This document shows positions 1 to 13,033 of a stretch of 37,792 nucleotides of DNA, one piece after another; positions within the stretch are counted from its first letter, which is position 1; every line of letters starts with the position of its first letter. The stretch covers positions 1-37,792 of the forward strand of contig RXIW01000032.1 of the NCBI GenBank assembly GCA_003989065.1, given 5' to 3'. Source of the DNA: Candidatus Competibacteraceae bacterium (GTDB lineage Bacteria; Pseudomonadota; Gammaproteobacteria; Competibacterales; Competibacteraceae). Below the pieces are notes generated by a model. The model saw only the letters and a program-made list of their open reading frames with translations, made no database searches and was not told where the DNA came from. Both the position numbers and the translations under genes were made by a program.

Positions 1-52
1 CATTGGCGGCGGCGACAACGCAAAAGATCCCACTTCCTCTCTATCACTTTAA

Positions 53-940
53 GTGAATTTCTACAACTGTAGTACTAAGAACGGCGCCATCTGGGTGAAG
101 AACGGCTCGGACAAGCGCCGCGCCACCTCGCGCGAGGAAATCCAGCGCCTGTTCCAGCAGGCGGGCTTGGTGCATGCCGACGAAACGCCTGTAGCGGGCT
201 TGGGCGCGGGCGATGTGGACCTGCCCTATTTCGAAACCTTCTTCGCGCAGCAATTCGGTGAGCCGCTCGCCCAGCATAACCAGCCGCTGCCGCAGTTGCT
301 GACCAACATGAACCTGATGAAGCAGGGGCAGCTCAACGTGGCGGGTGGTCTGCTATTCGCAAAATCACCGCACTACGCGCTACCCGCCTTCATCGTCAAG
401 GCCGTCGCTTTTGTCGGCACCGAGATCGAAGACGAACGCTACATCGACAGCCGCGACATCGCCGGCAAGCTGGCCGACGTGTTCCAGCAGACGCTGGGCT
501 TTATTGTCGCCAACACCCGCGCAGCACAAGGTGATCAGGGCTTCAATTCCCAGGGCCGGCCCGAGATTCCACGCATCGTCTGGGAGGAGTTGGTCACCAA
601 CGCCCTCGTCCATCGCGACTATTTCATCAGCGCCTCCGTGCGTGTGCTGGTGTTTGCGGATCGGGTTGAGATCATCAGCCCCGGCCATCTGCCCAATAAC
701 CTGACCATCCAAAACATTAAGGCCGGCAATTCCAATATTCGCAACCCCATTCTGGCTTCCTTCGCCGCTAAACTCCTGCCGTATCGTGGCCTCGGCAGCG
801 GCCTTCTGCGCGCGCTGCGGGCCTGGCCGCAGATCGAACTCATTGATGATCGTGTCGGTAATCTGTTCAAGGTCATCGTGGTGCGGCCCAGTGCGCTGGC
901 GGCGGCGGGAAAATCTGCCCTAGGTGAAGGGAGCACCTGA
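53..940 (+). CDS. AlbA_2/Schlafen-type ATP-binding protein, N-terminally truncated
   Basis: The 295-residue frame is the C-terminal part of the RecG-like transcriptional-regulator/helicase family (AlbA_2 domain followed by a HATPase_c_4 ATPase). Residues about 10-40 (NGAIWVKNGSDKRR, then a REEIQRLF stretch) match the end of the AlbA_2 domain. A GHKL-type N box (WEELVTNALVHRDY) lies near residues 180-193, and a glycine loop (YRGLGSGLL) near 250. Full-length relatives are normally much longer, with the AlbA_2 domain in front. Here an in-frame TAA at 50-52 precedes the GTG at 53, and no ribosome site is visible. I infer a decayed or frameshifted gene; a frameshift before base 1 cannot be excluded. 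The family is often linked to mobile or defence loci, but the function is not established from this fragment. Confidence 0.6.
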   Translation: MNFYNCSTKNGAIWVKNGSDKRRATSREEIQRLFQQAGLVHADETPVAGLGAGDVDLPYFETFFAQQFGEPLAQHNQPLPQLLTNMNLMKQGQLNVAGGLLFAKSPHYALPAFIVKAVAFVGTEIEDERYIDSRDIAGKLADVFQQTLGFIVANTRAAQGDQGFNSQGRPEIPRIVWEELVTNALVHRDYFISASVRVLVFADRVEIISPGHLPNNLTIQNIKAGNSNIRNPILASFAAKLLPYRGLGSGLLRALRAWPQIELIDDRVGNLFKVIVVRPSALAAAGKSALGEGST

Positions 941-1275
941 ATAATTGTCTATGGAGGTAAGCATTAACGGCTTGTGGTCATTGATGTTTTACGGCTCATT
1001 GATGATCGAGTGGGAGTGATGATGAGCTGCGCGCCTTGTGCGACAAGGTGAAGGCGCGGTCCACATCTGTGATATTCGATTATGTATTCGATTTGGAGGG
1101 CGACAAGATTCGGTCGCTGAAGATCGGTTGATGCCCATCCGGTGCTGGTGGTGCAAACTGCGCAGGCCAGTGGTCGCCCGAAACAACTCGGACTTGCCAT
1201 AGCGCTATTTCCTGGAACTTAATGGGTGGATGAGAACCTGTTCTCAGAAGAGGAGCTAACGGTGAGGCATCCATC
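941..1275. other. Intergenic stretch with apparent gene debris
   Basis: No complete gene is visible in this 335-base gap. On the plus strand an open frame at 1006-1131 ends in a peptide containing VIFDYVFDLEGDKIRSLKIG, which resembles the last strands of SnoaL/NTF2-like proteins. It has no start codon or ribosome site, so it looks like a remnant. The 14-base word CTCATTGATGATCG occurs at about 839 inside the preceding gene and again at about 995, which could be a small local duplication or chance. The right end holds the dyad at 1231-1246. Confidence 0.4.
1231..1246. promoter_or_regulatory. Inverted repeat upstream of histidine kinase, possible operator
   Basis: TGAGAAC-CT-GTTCTCA is a perfect 7-base inverted repeat with a 2-base centre, ending 29 bases before the kinase ATG. 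The spacing is too tight for a terminator hairpin loop, so a dimeric repressor or activator site is more plausible. No matching regulator is known from the sequence. Confidence 0.3.
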
Positions 1276-4995
<3,720 letters not shown>

Positions 4996-5039
4996 GAACG
5001 ATCTTGGGGCGCGCTGTGGCTACCCTGAGGCTGGGGGTA

Positions 5040-5067
5040 TTGGCAAAATCCACCAATAGGATAGAAT
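5040..5067 (+). promoter_or_regulatory. Sigma70-like promoter for tRNA-Ser
   Basis: TTGGCA at 5040-5045 (5 of 6 to the -35 consensus) and TAGAAT at 5062-5067 (5 of 6 to -10) are separated by 16 bases. Transcription would start near 5074, about 33 bases before the mature tRNA, leaving a short leader for RNase processing. The region is AT-rich compared with its surroundings. Confidence 0.6.
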
Positions 5068-5106
5068 ATAAAACTCTTCTGCATTTGCTCCAAGCGATTC
5101 CTCCCT

Positions 5107-5199
5107 GGAGAGGTACCGAAGCGGTCACAACGGCGCCGACTCGAAATCGGATGGGGGCTTAGCCGCCCCACGTGGGTTCGAATCCCACCCTCTCCGCCA
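5107..5199 (+). tRNA. serU: tRNA-Ser (anticodon CGA)
   Basis: A 93-nt class II tRNA with encoded CCA. The acceptor stem GGAGAGG pairs with CCTCTCC. The anticodon loop is CTCGAAA with anticodon CGA at 5142-5144, flanked by CCGA/TCGG. A long variable arm typical of serine tRNA (ATGGGGGCTTAGCCGCCCCA) precedes the T arm TGGGTTCGAATCCCA, and the discriminator base is G. It closely resembles the E. coli tRNA-Ser(CGA) plan and reads UCG codons. It lies upstream of a 0.8 kb gene-free stretch. I see no second copy of its 3' end in the window, so there is no evidence of an integrated element here. Confidence 0.96.
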
Positions 5200-5225
5200 A
5201 ATCAGGCTTCCTGCTGCAGCCCATC

Positions 5226-5244
5226 CATCCCGCTTCGCGGGATG
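5226..5244 (+). terminator. Stem-loop downstream of tRNA-Ser
   Basis: CATCCCGC and GCGGGATG form an 8-bp stem around a TTC loop, 27 bases after the tRNA CCA end. No run of T follows, so it may act as a processing or 3'-stabilising hairpin or a Rho-assisted stop rather than a classic intrinsic terminator. Confidence 0.4.
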
Positions 5245-6016
5245 TGCGGTGATTCAACCCTATTTCTTCGCGTCTCCTTAACTTAAGCGTAATGACTTGA
5301 GCTACGGCGTGCAAATGACTGCTACCGCTCAGGCGAGCGCTATCCCATGGTTTGATCGGCTACCTGCGAATATGTTTAGGCACTGGGTATGCCACATCGT
5401 TGCATCATGACGCATAAAGATTCGAGCGAATCACCGGAGTGGAAAAATTCAATCTAAATATGCACTTGGCTGGATGGCTAGCACTCGCGGTTTCTCATGG
5501 TCGACATTCCGGTCTCTGCTGATCGGGTCAGAAGATGCTGAGTCGTGTCAATCGTTTCCAGGAGGGGCGCAGTCGGTTCGAAAAATGCCCGCATGATCCT
5601 CGCTCTGTCTGCGGTACTCATAGCCATGATCTGATTTCGTCAGCGGTTGAACCGGTTGGGTGGTGGTCCAGGCTGACCCGTCCATCGGGCCAGTATGACC
5701 CGGTAGTCGGAGTTGGCCATGGCGATGCCGGTCGCGCGCTCGCGTGATCGTCGGTGCGGTGGTTCGTCGCAGCGGGCTTGGTGGCTTCGGATGGGGGAAG
5801 CGAGATGGGTTATCGCAACGGATTGGCATCGGATTTGCCCGTTGAAGGGGTGGCAAGTCGCCTTTCATGGGTCGTTAAGCTTCCGCTCAGGAAGTTGTGT
5901 TAAAAATAGGCCAGCATTCGCAGGAATTCGGATCTGCGGCGGGTCTAACTCGATATCGGCCAAGTGATGCCGCGAAGGGCGAAACGACTGATTGAGGTTG
6001 GAAGGAGTAATAGGTG
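5245..6016. other. Gene-free region between tRNA-Ser and the small exported protein
   Basis: Frames of 70-106 codons exist here on both strands. None shows a ribosome site, recognisable motif or sensible composition, and they contradict each other. The base composition is more even than in the flanking genes. A short CTTCC/GGAAG stem lies at about 5880-5894. I see no insertion sequence, phage repeat or further tRNA. Confidence 0.5.
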
Positions 6017-6370
6017 ATGAAAGCGACGAAATCTTGGATGCTCGGAATGACGGTGGCCTTGGCTGCGCTGATTCCACTGCAGGGTGCCAATGCCTGGGAT
6101 GGTGGGCCTCCTCCGCGTGGCGGTTACTACGGTCCTCCGCGCGGCGGTTACTACGGTCCGCCTCCCCGCTACTATGGAAACGACTGTTGGAATTGCGGCT
6201 CGGCCGGCGCGGCCGTAGCGGGTCTGGCGATTGGCACCATCGTCGGCGCTGCGATCGCCAATGCGTCCCAGCCGGTGGTGGTGGCTCCGCCGGTGGTGGT
6301 GGCTCCGCCGCCGCCCCCCTGTAATTCGGTTTGGGTGAACGGCGTGCTCTACCGGAATTGCGGTTATTGA
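6017..6370 (+). CDS. Small exported Gly/Tyr/Pro-rich protein with glycine zipper
   Basis: The 117-residue product begins with a Sec signal peptide (MKATKSWMLGMTVALAAL, probable cleavage after GANA). The mature part has two PPRGGYYGP-type repeats, a short WNCGS segment, a glycine-zipper helix (about residues 65-85, AGLAIGTIVGAAIA), then duplicated VVVAPP repeats and a C-terminus with CNSVWVNGVLYRNCGY. The plan resembles small outer-membrane-associated or surface proteins, but no function is known to me. Four cysteines could form disulfides in the periplasm. GAAGGAG at 6001-6007 sits 9 bases before ATG 6017, which decides this start over GTG 6014. It appears to be monocistronic. Confidence 0.8.
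   Translation: MKATKSWMLGMTVALAALIPLQGANAWDGGPPPRGGYYGPPRGGYYGPPPRYYGNDCWNCGSAGAAVAGLAIGTIVGAAIANASQPVVVAPPVVVAPPPPPCNSVWVNGVLYRNCGY
6113..6166 (+). repeat. Direct repeat coding PPRGGYYG
   Basis: CGCGTGGCGGTTACTACGGT and CGCGCGGCGGTTACTACGGT are adjacent near-identical copies inside the small exported protein gene. A second pair, GTGGTGGTGGCTCCGCC, occurs at about 6276 and 6294. In-frame duplication is the simplest origin. Confidence 0.7.
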
Positions 6371-6396
6371 GATCCTCCCCAACTTCAGGGTGATGA

Positions 6397-6416
6397 CAGG
6401 GCCGCATACTGCCCTG
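6397..6416 (+). terminator. Possible terminator stem after the exported-protein gene
   Basis: CAGGGC and GCCCTG pair around an 8-base loop, 27 bases after the stop at 6370. An alternative pairing of TCAGGG (6385-6390) with CCCTGA (6412-6417) would compete. There is no T-run, so support is modest. Confidence 0.35.
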
Positions 6417-6505
6417 ATCGGAGAAGGGGACGGGCGTCGGTTCCGTTCCCTTCATGGATCATCGCTCTTGCGATTTGAGAGGGGAGCGGTCGGCCGGCCA
6501 GGGCG

Positions 6506-6535
6506 TTGATCGTTGCAGGGCTATGACGCGATAAT
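6506..6535 (+). promoter_or_regulatory. Candidate promoter for the exonuclease-DUF423-hydrolase run
   Basis: TTGATC (6506-6511) and GATAAT (6530-6535) are separated by 18 bases. This would start transcription near 6542, about 55 bases before the exonuclease ATG. The -10 matches 5 of 6 and the -35 matches 4 of 6. Confidence 0.35.
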
Positions 6536-6595
6536 GAACATCTCGCTAGCCGGCCAACGCCGGTTTTCCGTCGATGGTTCTCGCTCCCTATCGCT

Positions 6596-7429
6596 ATGGC
6601 CCTACCTCTGCATTTGTTGGTGGTCGATCTGGAAACCCGCCCTGACGCGGCGGTGTTGCCCGAGGATCGCGATCCCGAAGCTTTCCCCAAACCGATCCAG
6701 CACGAGATCGTCACCCTCGGTTTCCTGCTGGCGCGGATCGAACACGATGGCCAGTTCGAGCGCTACACGGTGCGCAGGCTGGGCGCGGCCAGTATCGCGC
6801 AGCTTGGCGAGCGGGAGATCCTCGCCGGATTCTGGCAGATGGTGGATCGGCAAAAGCCCCGCCTGGTGACTTGGAACGGACGCAGTTTCGATGTGGCCGT
6901 GCTCAAGCAGCGCTCCCTGATCCATGGCCTGACGGCCTTCAACTGGCACCGCACCGATCCCCGCTTCGGTTACGACTACCGCTACACAACCCAATGGCAT
7001 TGCGATCTGATGGACGCCCTGAGCGATTTTGGCGCTTCGCCCCGCTTGGGTTTGGACGAAGCGGCGCGGGCCTTGGGTCTGCCGGGCAAATGGAACGGCC
7101 ATGGCGACCAAGTCGCCGATCAGGCCGCCGCCGGTGATTACGCCGCCATCGACCGCTATTGCGAAGGCGACGTATTGAACACCTACCTGCTCTATCTACG
7201 CTGGGCCTATTTCAGCACCCGCGCCAGTGCGGGGAGCTACAACACCAGCGTGCGGAACCTGCTGGACTATCTCGATGCCGGCCGGGAGCAGAATCCGCAT
7301 TGGGGGGAGTTTGCCGAGCGCTGGCAGGCCAGCACCCAGCCCTGTCCACTGTTCGTGCCCGAAGCGCTCGATGAACCGGGTCCGCAGCCACCCGAGTCGC
7401 ATCTGCGCAGCGAGGACGTGTTGCCTTGA
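6596..7429 (+). CDS. Predicted 3'-5' exonuclease, PolB-like (DEDDy family)
   Basis: A 277-residue RNase H-fold nuclease of the family described as predicted 3'-5' exonuclease related to the DNA polymerase B exonuclease domain (PF10108). The DEDDy residues are visible. Asp11 and Glu13 lie in VVDLETRP, Asp99 in TWNGRSFDV, and Tyr188 with Asp192 in RYCEGDVLNTY. The family is thought to degrade or proofread DNA, but its physiological substrate is not settled. The ATG at 6596 has no strong ribosome site, yet the family N-terminus begins here. The next gene starts within or just after its stop codon, suggesting translational coupling. Confidence 0.88.
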   Translation: MALPLHLLVVDLETRPDAAVLPEDRDPEAFPKPIQHEIVTLGFLLARIEHDGQFERYTVRRLGAASIAQLGEREILAGFWQMVDRQKPRLVTWNGRSFDVAVLKQRSLIHGLTAFNWHRTDPRFGYDYRYTTQWHCDLMDALSDFGASPRLGLDEAARALGLPGKWNGHGDQVADQAAAGDYAAIDRYCEGDVLNTYLLYLRWAYFSTRASAGSYNTSVRNLLDYLDAGREQNPHWGEFAERWQASTQPCPLFVPEALDEPGPQPPESHLRSEDVLP

Positions 7430-7443
7430 ACGCCGACCCGTCG

Positions 7444-7896
7444 ATGACGCAGGGAGATGCCCTGCCGGTCTGGTCCAGGGTTTTTCTGTTGCTGGGTAGT
7501 GTGGGAATGCTGCTGGCGGTCGCGTTGGGCGCGTTCGGTGCGCATGTCCTGAAAAATGCGCTGACGCCCGAGCAGATGGCTATCTACGAAACCGCCGTGC
7601 ACTATCATGTCTATCATGCCTTGGGATTGCTGGCAGTGGGGCTGTTGACGGTTCGCCTGCCGGCGGCGGCGTCCTTGCGCTGGGCCGGTCTGTTGATGAC
7701 CATCGGTTTGGTGCTGTTCTCGGGAACTTTGTATGCTCTCAGCTTGAGCGGTATCCGCTGGCTGGGCGCCATCGTTCCCATCGGCGGTATGGCCTTTCTC
7801 GGCGCCTGGCTGGCGCTGGCTGTCGCGGTCGTGCGATCGGGCAGAGGAAGACCCAAGATGGAACAGGGTAAAAAACAGGTCATCAGTCCGGAATGA
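7444..7896 (+). CDS. DUF423 family inner-membrane protein
   Basis: A small polytopic protein with four predicted membrane helices. The diagnostic DUF423 block covers LALGAFGAHVLKNALT, YETAVHYHVYHALGLL and LFSGTLYALSLSG-type motifs. The E. coli relative is YgdD; the function is unknown. The frame also allows TTG at 7426, which would overlap the exonuclease stop by 4 bases (TTGA) and couple the two genes. ATG 7444 is chosen as the conventional start, without a clear ribosome site for either. The charged C-terminus (GRGRPKMEQGKKQ) is probably cytoplasmic. Confidence 0.85.
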   Translation: MTQGDALPVWSRVFLLLGSVGMLLAVALGAFGAHVLKNALTPEQMAIYETAVHYHVYHALGLLAVGLLTVRLPAAASLRWAGLLMTIGLVLFSGTLYALSLSGIRWLGAIVPIGGMAFLGAWLALAVAVVRSGRGRPKMEQGKKQVISPE

Positions 7897-7897
7897 G

Positions 7898-8593
7898 GTG
7901 GGACCGAAGGTGGAGAAAACTTACGCTCTGGGATTCGATGTCTATGGCACGCTGGTGGATCCGCTGGCGTTGGCCGATCCGTTGCAGGCGCTGGTCGGCG
8001 ATCAGGCCATCCAGTTCGCCAATCTGTGGCGGTTCAAACAATTGGAATACGCTTTCCGGCGCGGCTTGATGCGGCGCTATACTGATTTCGACGCCTGTAC
8101 CCGGCAAGCCCTGGTCTATACCCAGCGGATGCTGCGTTGCCAGTTGCCGGAGTCGGATCAGGATCGTCTGCTGGAAGCCTATCTCTATCTGCCGATGTTT
8201 CCCGAGGTGCCCGCCGGTTTGGCGGCCCTTCAGGCGCAGGGCCATCAGCGGATCGCCTTCTCGAATGGCGTGGAGGCCAGCATTCGCGCCCTGTTGGCCA
8301 ATGTCGGGCTGTTGCCGTTCGTGGACGATGTGGTCAGTGTAGATGACTTGCGGACCTTCAAACCCGATCCGGAGGTTTATGCCTACCTGGCGCGGCGGGC
8401 CGGACGACCGTTGGCCGAGACCTGGCTGGTATCCAGCAATGCCTGGGATGTGATCGGGGCCAAGGCTGCGGGTCTGCGGGCCGTCTGGGTCCAACGCCGG
8501 TCGGATGTCGTGTTCGATCCCTGGGATGTCGAGCCGGATCTGGTGATCAGTCGTCTCGACGAGCTGCCGGACTATTTCGCCGGCCAGGCATGA
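7898..8593 (+). CDS. Haloacid dehalogenase type II / HAD hydrolase
   Basis: A 231-residue HAD-superfamily enzyme. The nucleophile Asp14 lies in FDVYGTLVDP, the motif II serine in AFSNGVEAS, the motif III lysine in FKPDPEVY, and the acidic end in SSNAWDVIGAKAAGL. The SSNAWD and WVQR signatures are those of (S)-2-haloacid dehalogenases, which hydrolyse L-2-haloacids to D-2-hydroxyacids. Some members act on other small substrates, so the true substrate is inferred only. GTG 7898 follows the DUF423 stop by one base; GTG 7910, with GAGGTGGG upstream, is an equally good start. It ends exactly where the convergent methyltransferase gene ends. Confidence 0.85.
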   Translation: MGPKVEKTYALGFDVYGTLVDPLALADPLQALVGDQAIQFANLWRFKQLEYAFRRGLMRRYTDFDACTRQALVYTQRMLRCQLPESDQDRLLEAYLYLPMFPEVPAGLAALQAQGHQRIAFSNGVEASIRALLANVGLLPFVDDVVSVDDLRTFKPDPEVYAYLARRAGRPLAETWLVSSNAWDVIGAKAAGLRAVWVQRRSDVVFDPWDVEPDLVISRLDELPDYFAGQA

Positions 8594-9196
8594 TCACTCC
8601 CGTACCCAGACCAGGGTACGATTATTGACCGGCATCGCATGATCCTGCAGTAACCGCAGGCCGTTGTTCCGAGCCAGCCGGTCGAGGTCGGCAAAGTCCC
8701 GAATGCCGCTGGCAGGGTCGCGAGTCCTGAGCCAGGCGTCGAAAGCGGCATTGCTGGGACTGGTGTATTGGCCGTCGTAGTTGAACGGGCCGTACAGACA
8801 GAACATCCCACCCGATTCCAGCATCCGGCCGACGCCGCGAAACAGGCATTCCACCATCGGCCACGCCATGATATGGGCCGTATTGGCCGAAAAGACGCCA
8901 GCGGCTTGTGTCACCGGCCAGGGTTCCTGGCAGGCGTCCAGCGCCAGCGGCGCTTGCAGATTGGCCAGGCATGCTTCGGCCAACCACAGGCGGATACCCG
9001 GCAGATGAACGGCCAGATCGGTGGGTTGCCAGGTCAGGTGCGGCAATTCGCGGGCGAAATGTACGGCGTGCTGTCCGGTGCCCGCGCCGATTTCCAGGAT
9101 CAGCCCCGGCTGGATGAAGACCTCCCGCAGTACCTGTAGGATCGGATCCTTGTTCTGTTCGCAGGCTTCGGAATACGGTTTGGCATCGATGCTCAT
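8594..9196 (-). CDS. DUF938 class I SAM-dependent methyltransferase
   Basis: A 200-residue protein of the DUF938 family. SAM-binding motif I is LEIGAGTGQHAVHFA at about 33-47, followed by the family blocks WQPTDLAVHLPGIRLW, SANTAHIMAWPMVE, LYGPFNYDGQYTSPSN and FDAWLRTRDPASGIRDF. The substrate is unknown. A longer open frame upstream is an out-of-frame shadow of the next gene, and ATG 9196 gives the standard N-terminus (MSIDAKPYSEACEQNKDPIL). It lies 49 bases downstream of the unknown 254-residue gene on the same strand, and ends back to back with the hydrolase gene with no spacer. Confidence 0.9.
   Translation of the reverse strand: MSIDAKPYSEACEQNKDPILQVLREVFIQPGLILEIGAGTGQHAVHFARELPHLTWQPTDLAVHLPGIRLWLAEACLANLQAPLALDACQEPWPVTQAAGVFSANTAHIMAWPMVECLFRGVGRMLESGGMFCLYGPFNYDGQYTSPSNAAFDAWLRTRDPASGIRDFADLDRLARNNGLRLLQDHAMPVNNRTLVWVRE
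8601..8620 (+). terminator. Terminator-like hairpin for the HAD gene inside the convergent gene
   Basis: CGTACCC and GGGTACG form a 7-bp perfect stem around AGACCA, followed on the plus strand by ATTATT. It begins 8 bases after the hydrolase stop and lies within the last codons of the methyltransferase gene. Confidence 0.5.
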
Positions 9197-9245
9197 CGGT
9201 TGCTCGCAAACGAGACGGCGGCCATCGCCGCCGTCGGGTTGATCT

Positions 9246-10010
9246 TCAAAGATTGGCCGAACGCCACCAGTTGCTGTGGTCTTTCCGGAGCACCGTGGGC
9301 GAGAGCATGGGGTAATAGACCAGTTCGCTACCGATGCCGAGGAAGAAGCCGTTCTTGACCATCCGGAAGGGGAATTCGAGCGAATGCACCCGATGGACCA
9401 GCTTGTTTTGCTTCGATCCCGGCTCCAGTTCCAGTAATGCTTCACGCAAGTGCTGGATGAACGAGTAGGGCAGGTCGCCTTCCTTGCCGTTTTCCGGATC
9501 GTGCGCCAGCGGCCCCAGTTCCAGTTCGACGAAGCACATGCCCGGAAAACTGAAGGATTTGGACGGCTTGGTCGTAACGTCGGCGTAGTAGGCGGCCGGA
9601 TCGAGCGCACTGACCACCAGACTGTTGATCGGCGCGAGGTCGTGGTACATGTGCAGCTCGGGTTCACCGCTCGGCAAGGCCCGGCCACGCTCCAGACCGA
9701 GCGTCGCGCCCATCGCCGTCGTCAAATACATCTTGCCTAGCGCGTTGATCGTCAGGTGTTCCATCACCCGGTACATCGAGATATAGATGGAATTTTTGGG
9801 AGAACCATCCGGCTTGGTCACGCAGCGCGCATAGCAGCCGTCGATATCGAAGTATTCATGGCGATAACTCGGGTCGACCTCGAAGAAAACCGCCTGTCCC
9901 TTCGATTTGAACTTGTGTCCGGTCGCGTAATACTGCCCGAATTCCTCCGGCGGCAGCATCGAGGCGATCAGCGCTTCCGGAATCAGTGAGAAATAGAGAT
10001 GTATGGACAT
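9246..10010 (-). CDS. Conserved-looking protein of unknown function next to hppA
   Basis: A 254-residue soluble protein with no signal peptide or membrane helix; I do not recognise its family. It is rich in aromatic residues (for example GQYYATGHKF, HEYFDIDGCYARC, YISMYRVMEH), with a mixed alpha/beta pattern and a basic C-terminal region. The coding quality is good: AGAGGG lies about 12 bases before the ATG, the third-position bias matches the neighbours, and it sits 130 bases downstream of hppA on the same strand. The position suggests a shared transcript with the pyrophosphatase, but no role can be deduced. Confidence 0.75.
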   Translation of the reverse strand: MSIHLYFSLIPEALIASMLPPEEFGQYYATGHKFKSKGQAVFFEVDPSYRHEYFDIDGCYARCVTKPDGSPKNSIYISMYRVMEHLTINALGKMYLTTAMGATLGLERGRALPSGEPELHMYHDLAPINSLVVSALDPAAYYADVTTKPSKSFSFPGMCFVELELGPLAHDPENGKEGDLPYSFIQHLREALLELEPGSKQNKLVHRVHSLEFPFRMVKNGFFLGIGSELVYYPMLSPTVLRKDHSNWWRSANL

Positions 10011-10093
10011 TGTTATGAGCCCTCTTCTTCATGAAAGAGTCGACTGGGGGTGCAATTGGCCCTTCTGGCCGCGGTTGGAAGGGAATCGCCGAT

Positions 10094-10127
10094 CTCCACC
10101 CGAGGCTTAGCGTAGCCGCAGGTGGAG
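10094..10127 (-). terminator. Stem-loop between hppA and the unknown gene
   Basis: CTCCACC (10094-10100) pairs with GGTGGAG (10121-10127), and an inner GGCT/AGCC stem can form. No T-run follows on the minus strand, so it could attenuate or stabilise rather than end the hppA transcript. Confidence 0.35.
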
Positions 10128-10140
10128 GTGATCGTTACCG

Positions 10141-12648
<2,508 letters not shown>

Positions 12649-13033
12649 CGGTCATCCTCAAAAAATGACGAAGGGCCTCACGGTGAGGAGTTCTGTGAGT
12701 TGAACTAGGAGGCAGGCAAGCGGAATGGTCCGCTCTCGCGACGGGTTGGAGTCGGCTGCGTCGTAATGTATTGCCTGCCATTGGAATTTTATTGGGCGCG
12801 CGTTCTGAAATGCGCCGAGACGTCCTGGTCAGTCGGGTATTTCAGGCTGAAGGTGGACTGAATTGCATTTTTCTTGGAGCCAAACGCCCATCATTGCAAA
12901 TTATAAGGTTTGCCACAGCTGCGCGCCATCGGTCAACAGGGCGATCGGTTGCCGCGATGGGCTGTCCTATACTGAATGGCAGGTGTTCCGGGATGGCAAA
13001 CCCGCTGTCCGGCCGTGCCATAGAGGAGCCGCC
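12649..13033. other. Divergent intergenic region between hppA and the DUF362 gene
   Basis: This 385-base region must carry promoters for both directions. Toward hppA, TAAAAT occurs around 12786-12791 on the minus strand without a good -35. Toward DUF362, TATACT at 12968-12973 is a fair -10 with a poor -35. A short CCTCACGGTGAGG dyad lies near 12675, just upstream of the hppA ribosome site. The frame running from 12863 into the DUF362 gene has no support as an N-terminal extension. Confidence 0.4.

Noticed and set aside
5107..5199. tRNA-Ser as the attachment site of an integrated element in this window
   Set aside because: No integrase gene and no second copy of the tRNA 3' end were seen.
5535..5868. 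Short frames on both strands in the gap after tRNA-Ser
   Set aside because: They overlap each other, lack ribosome sites, and their peptides look like random translation.
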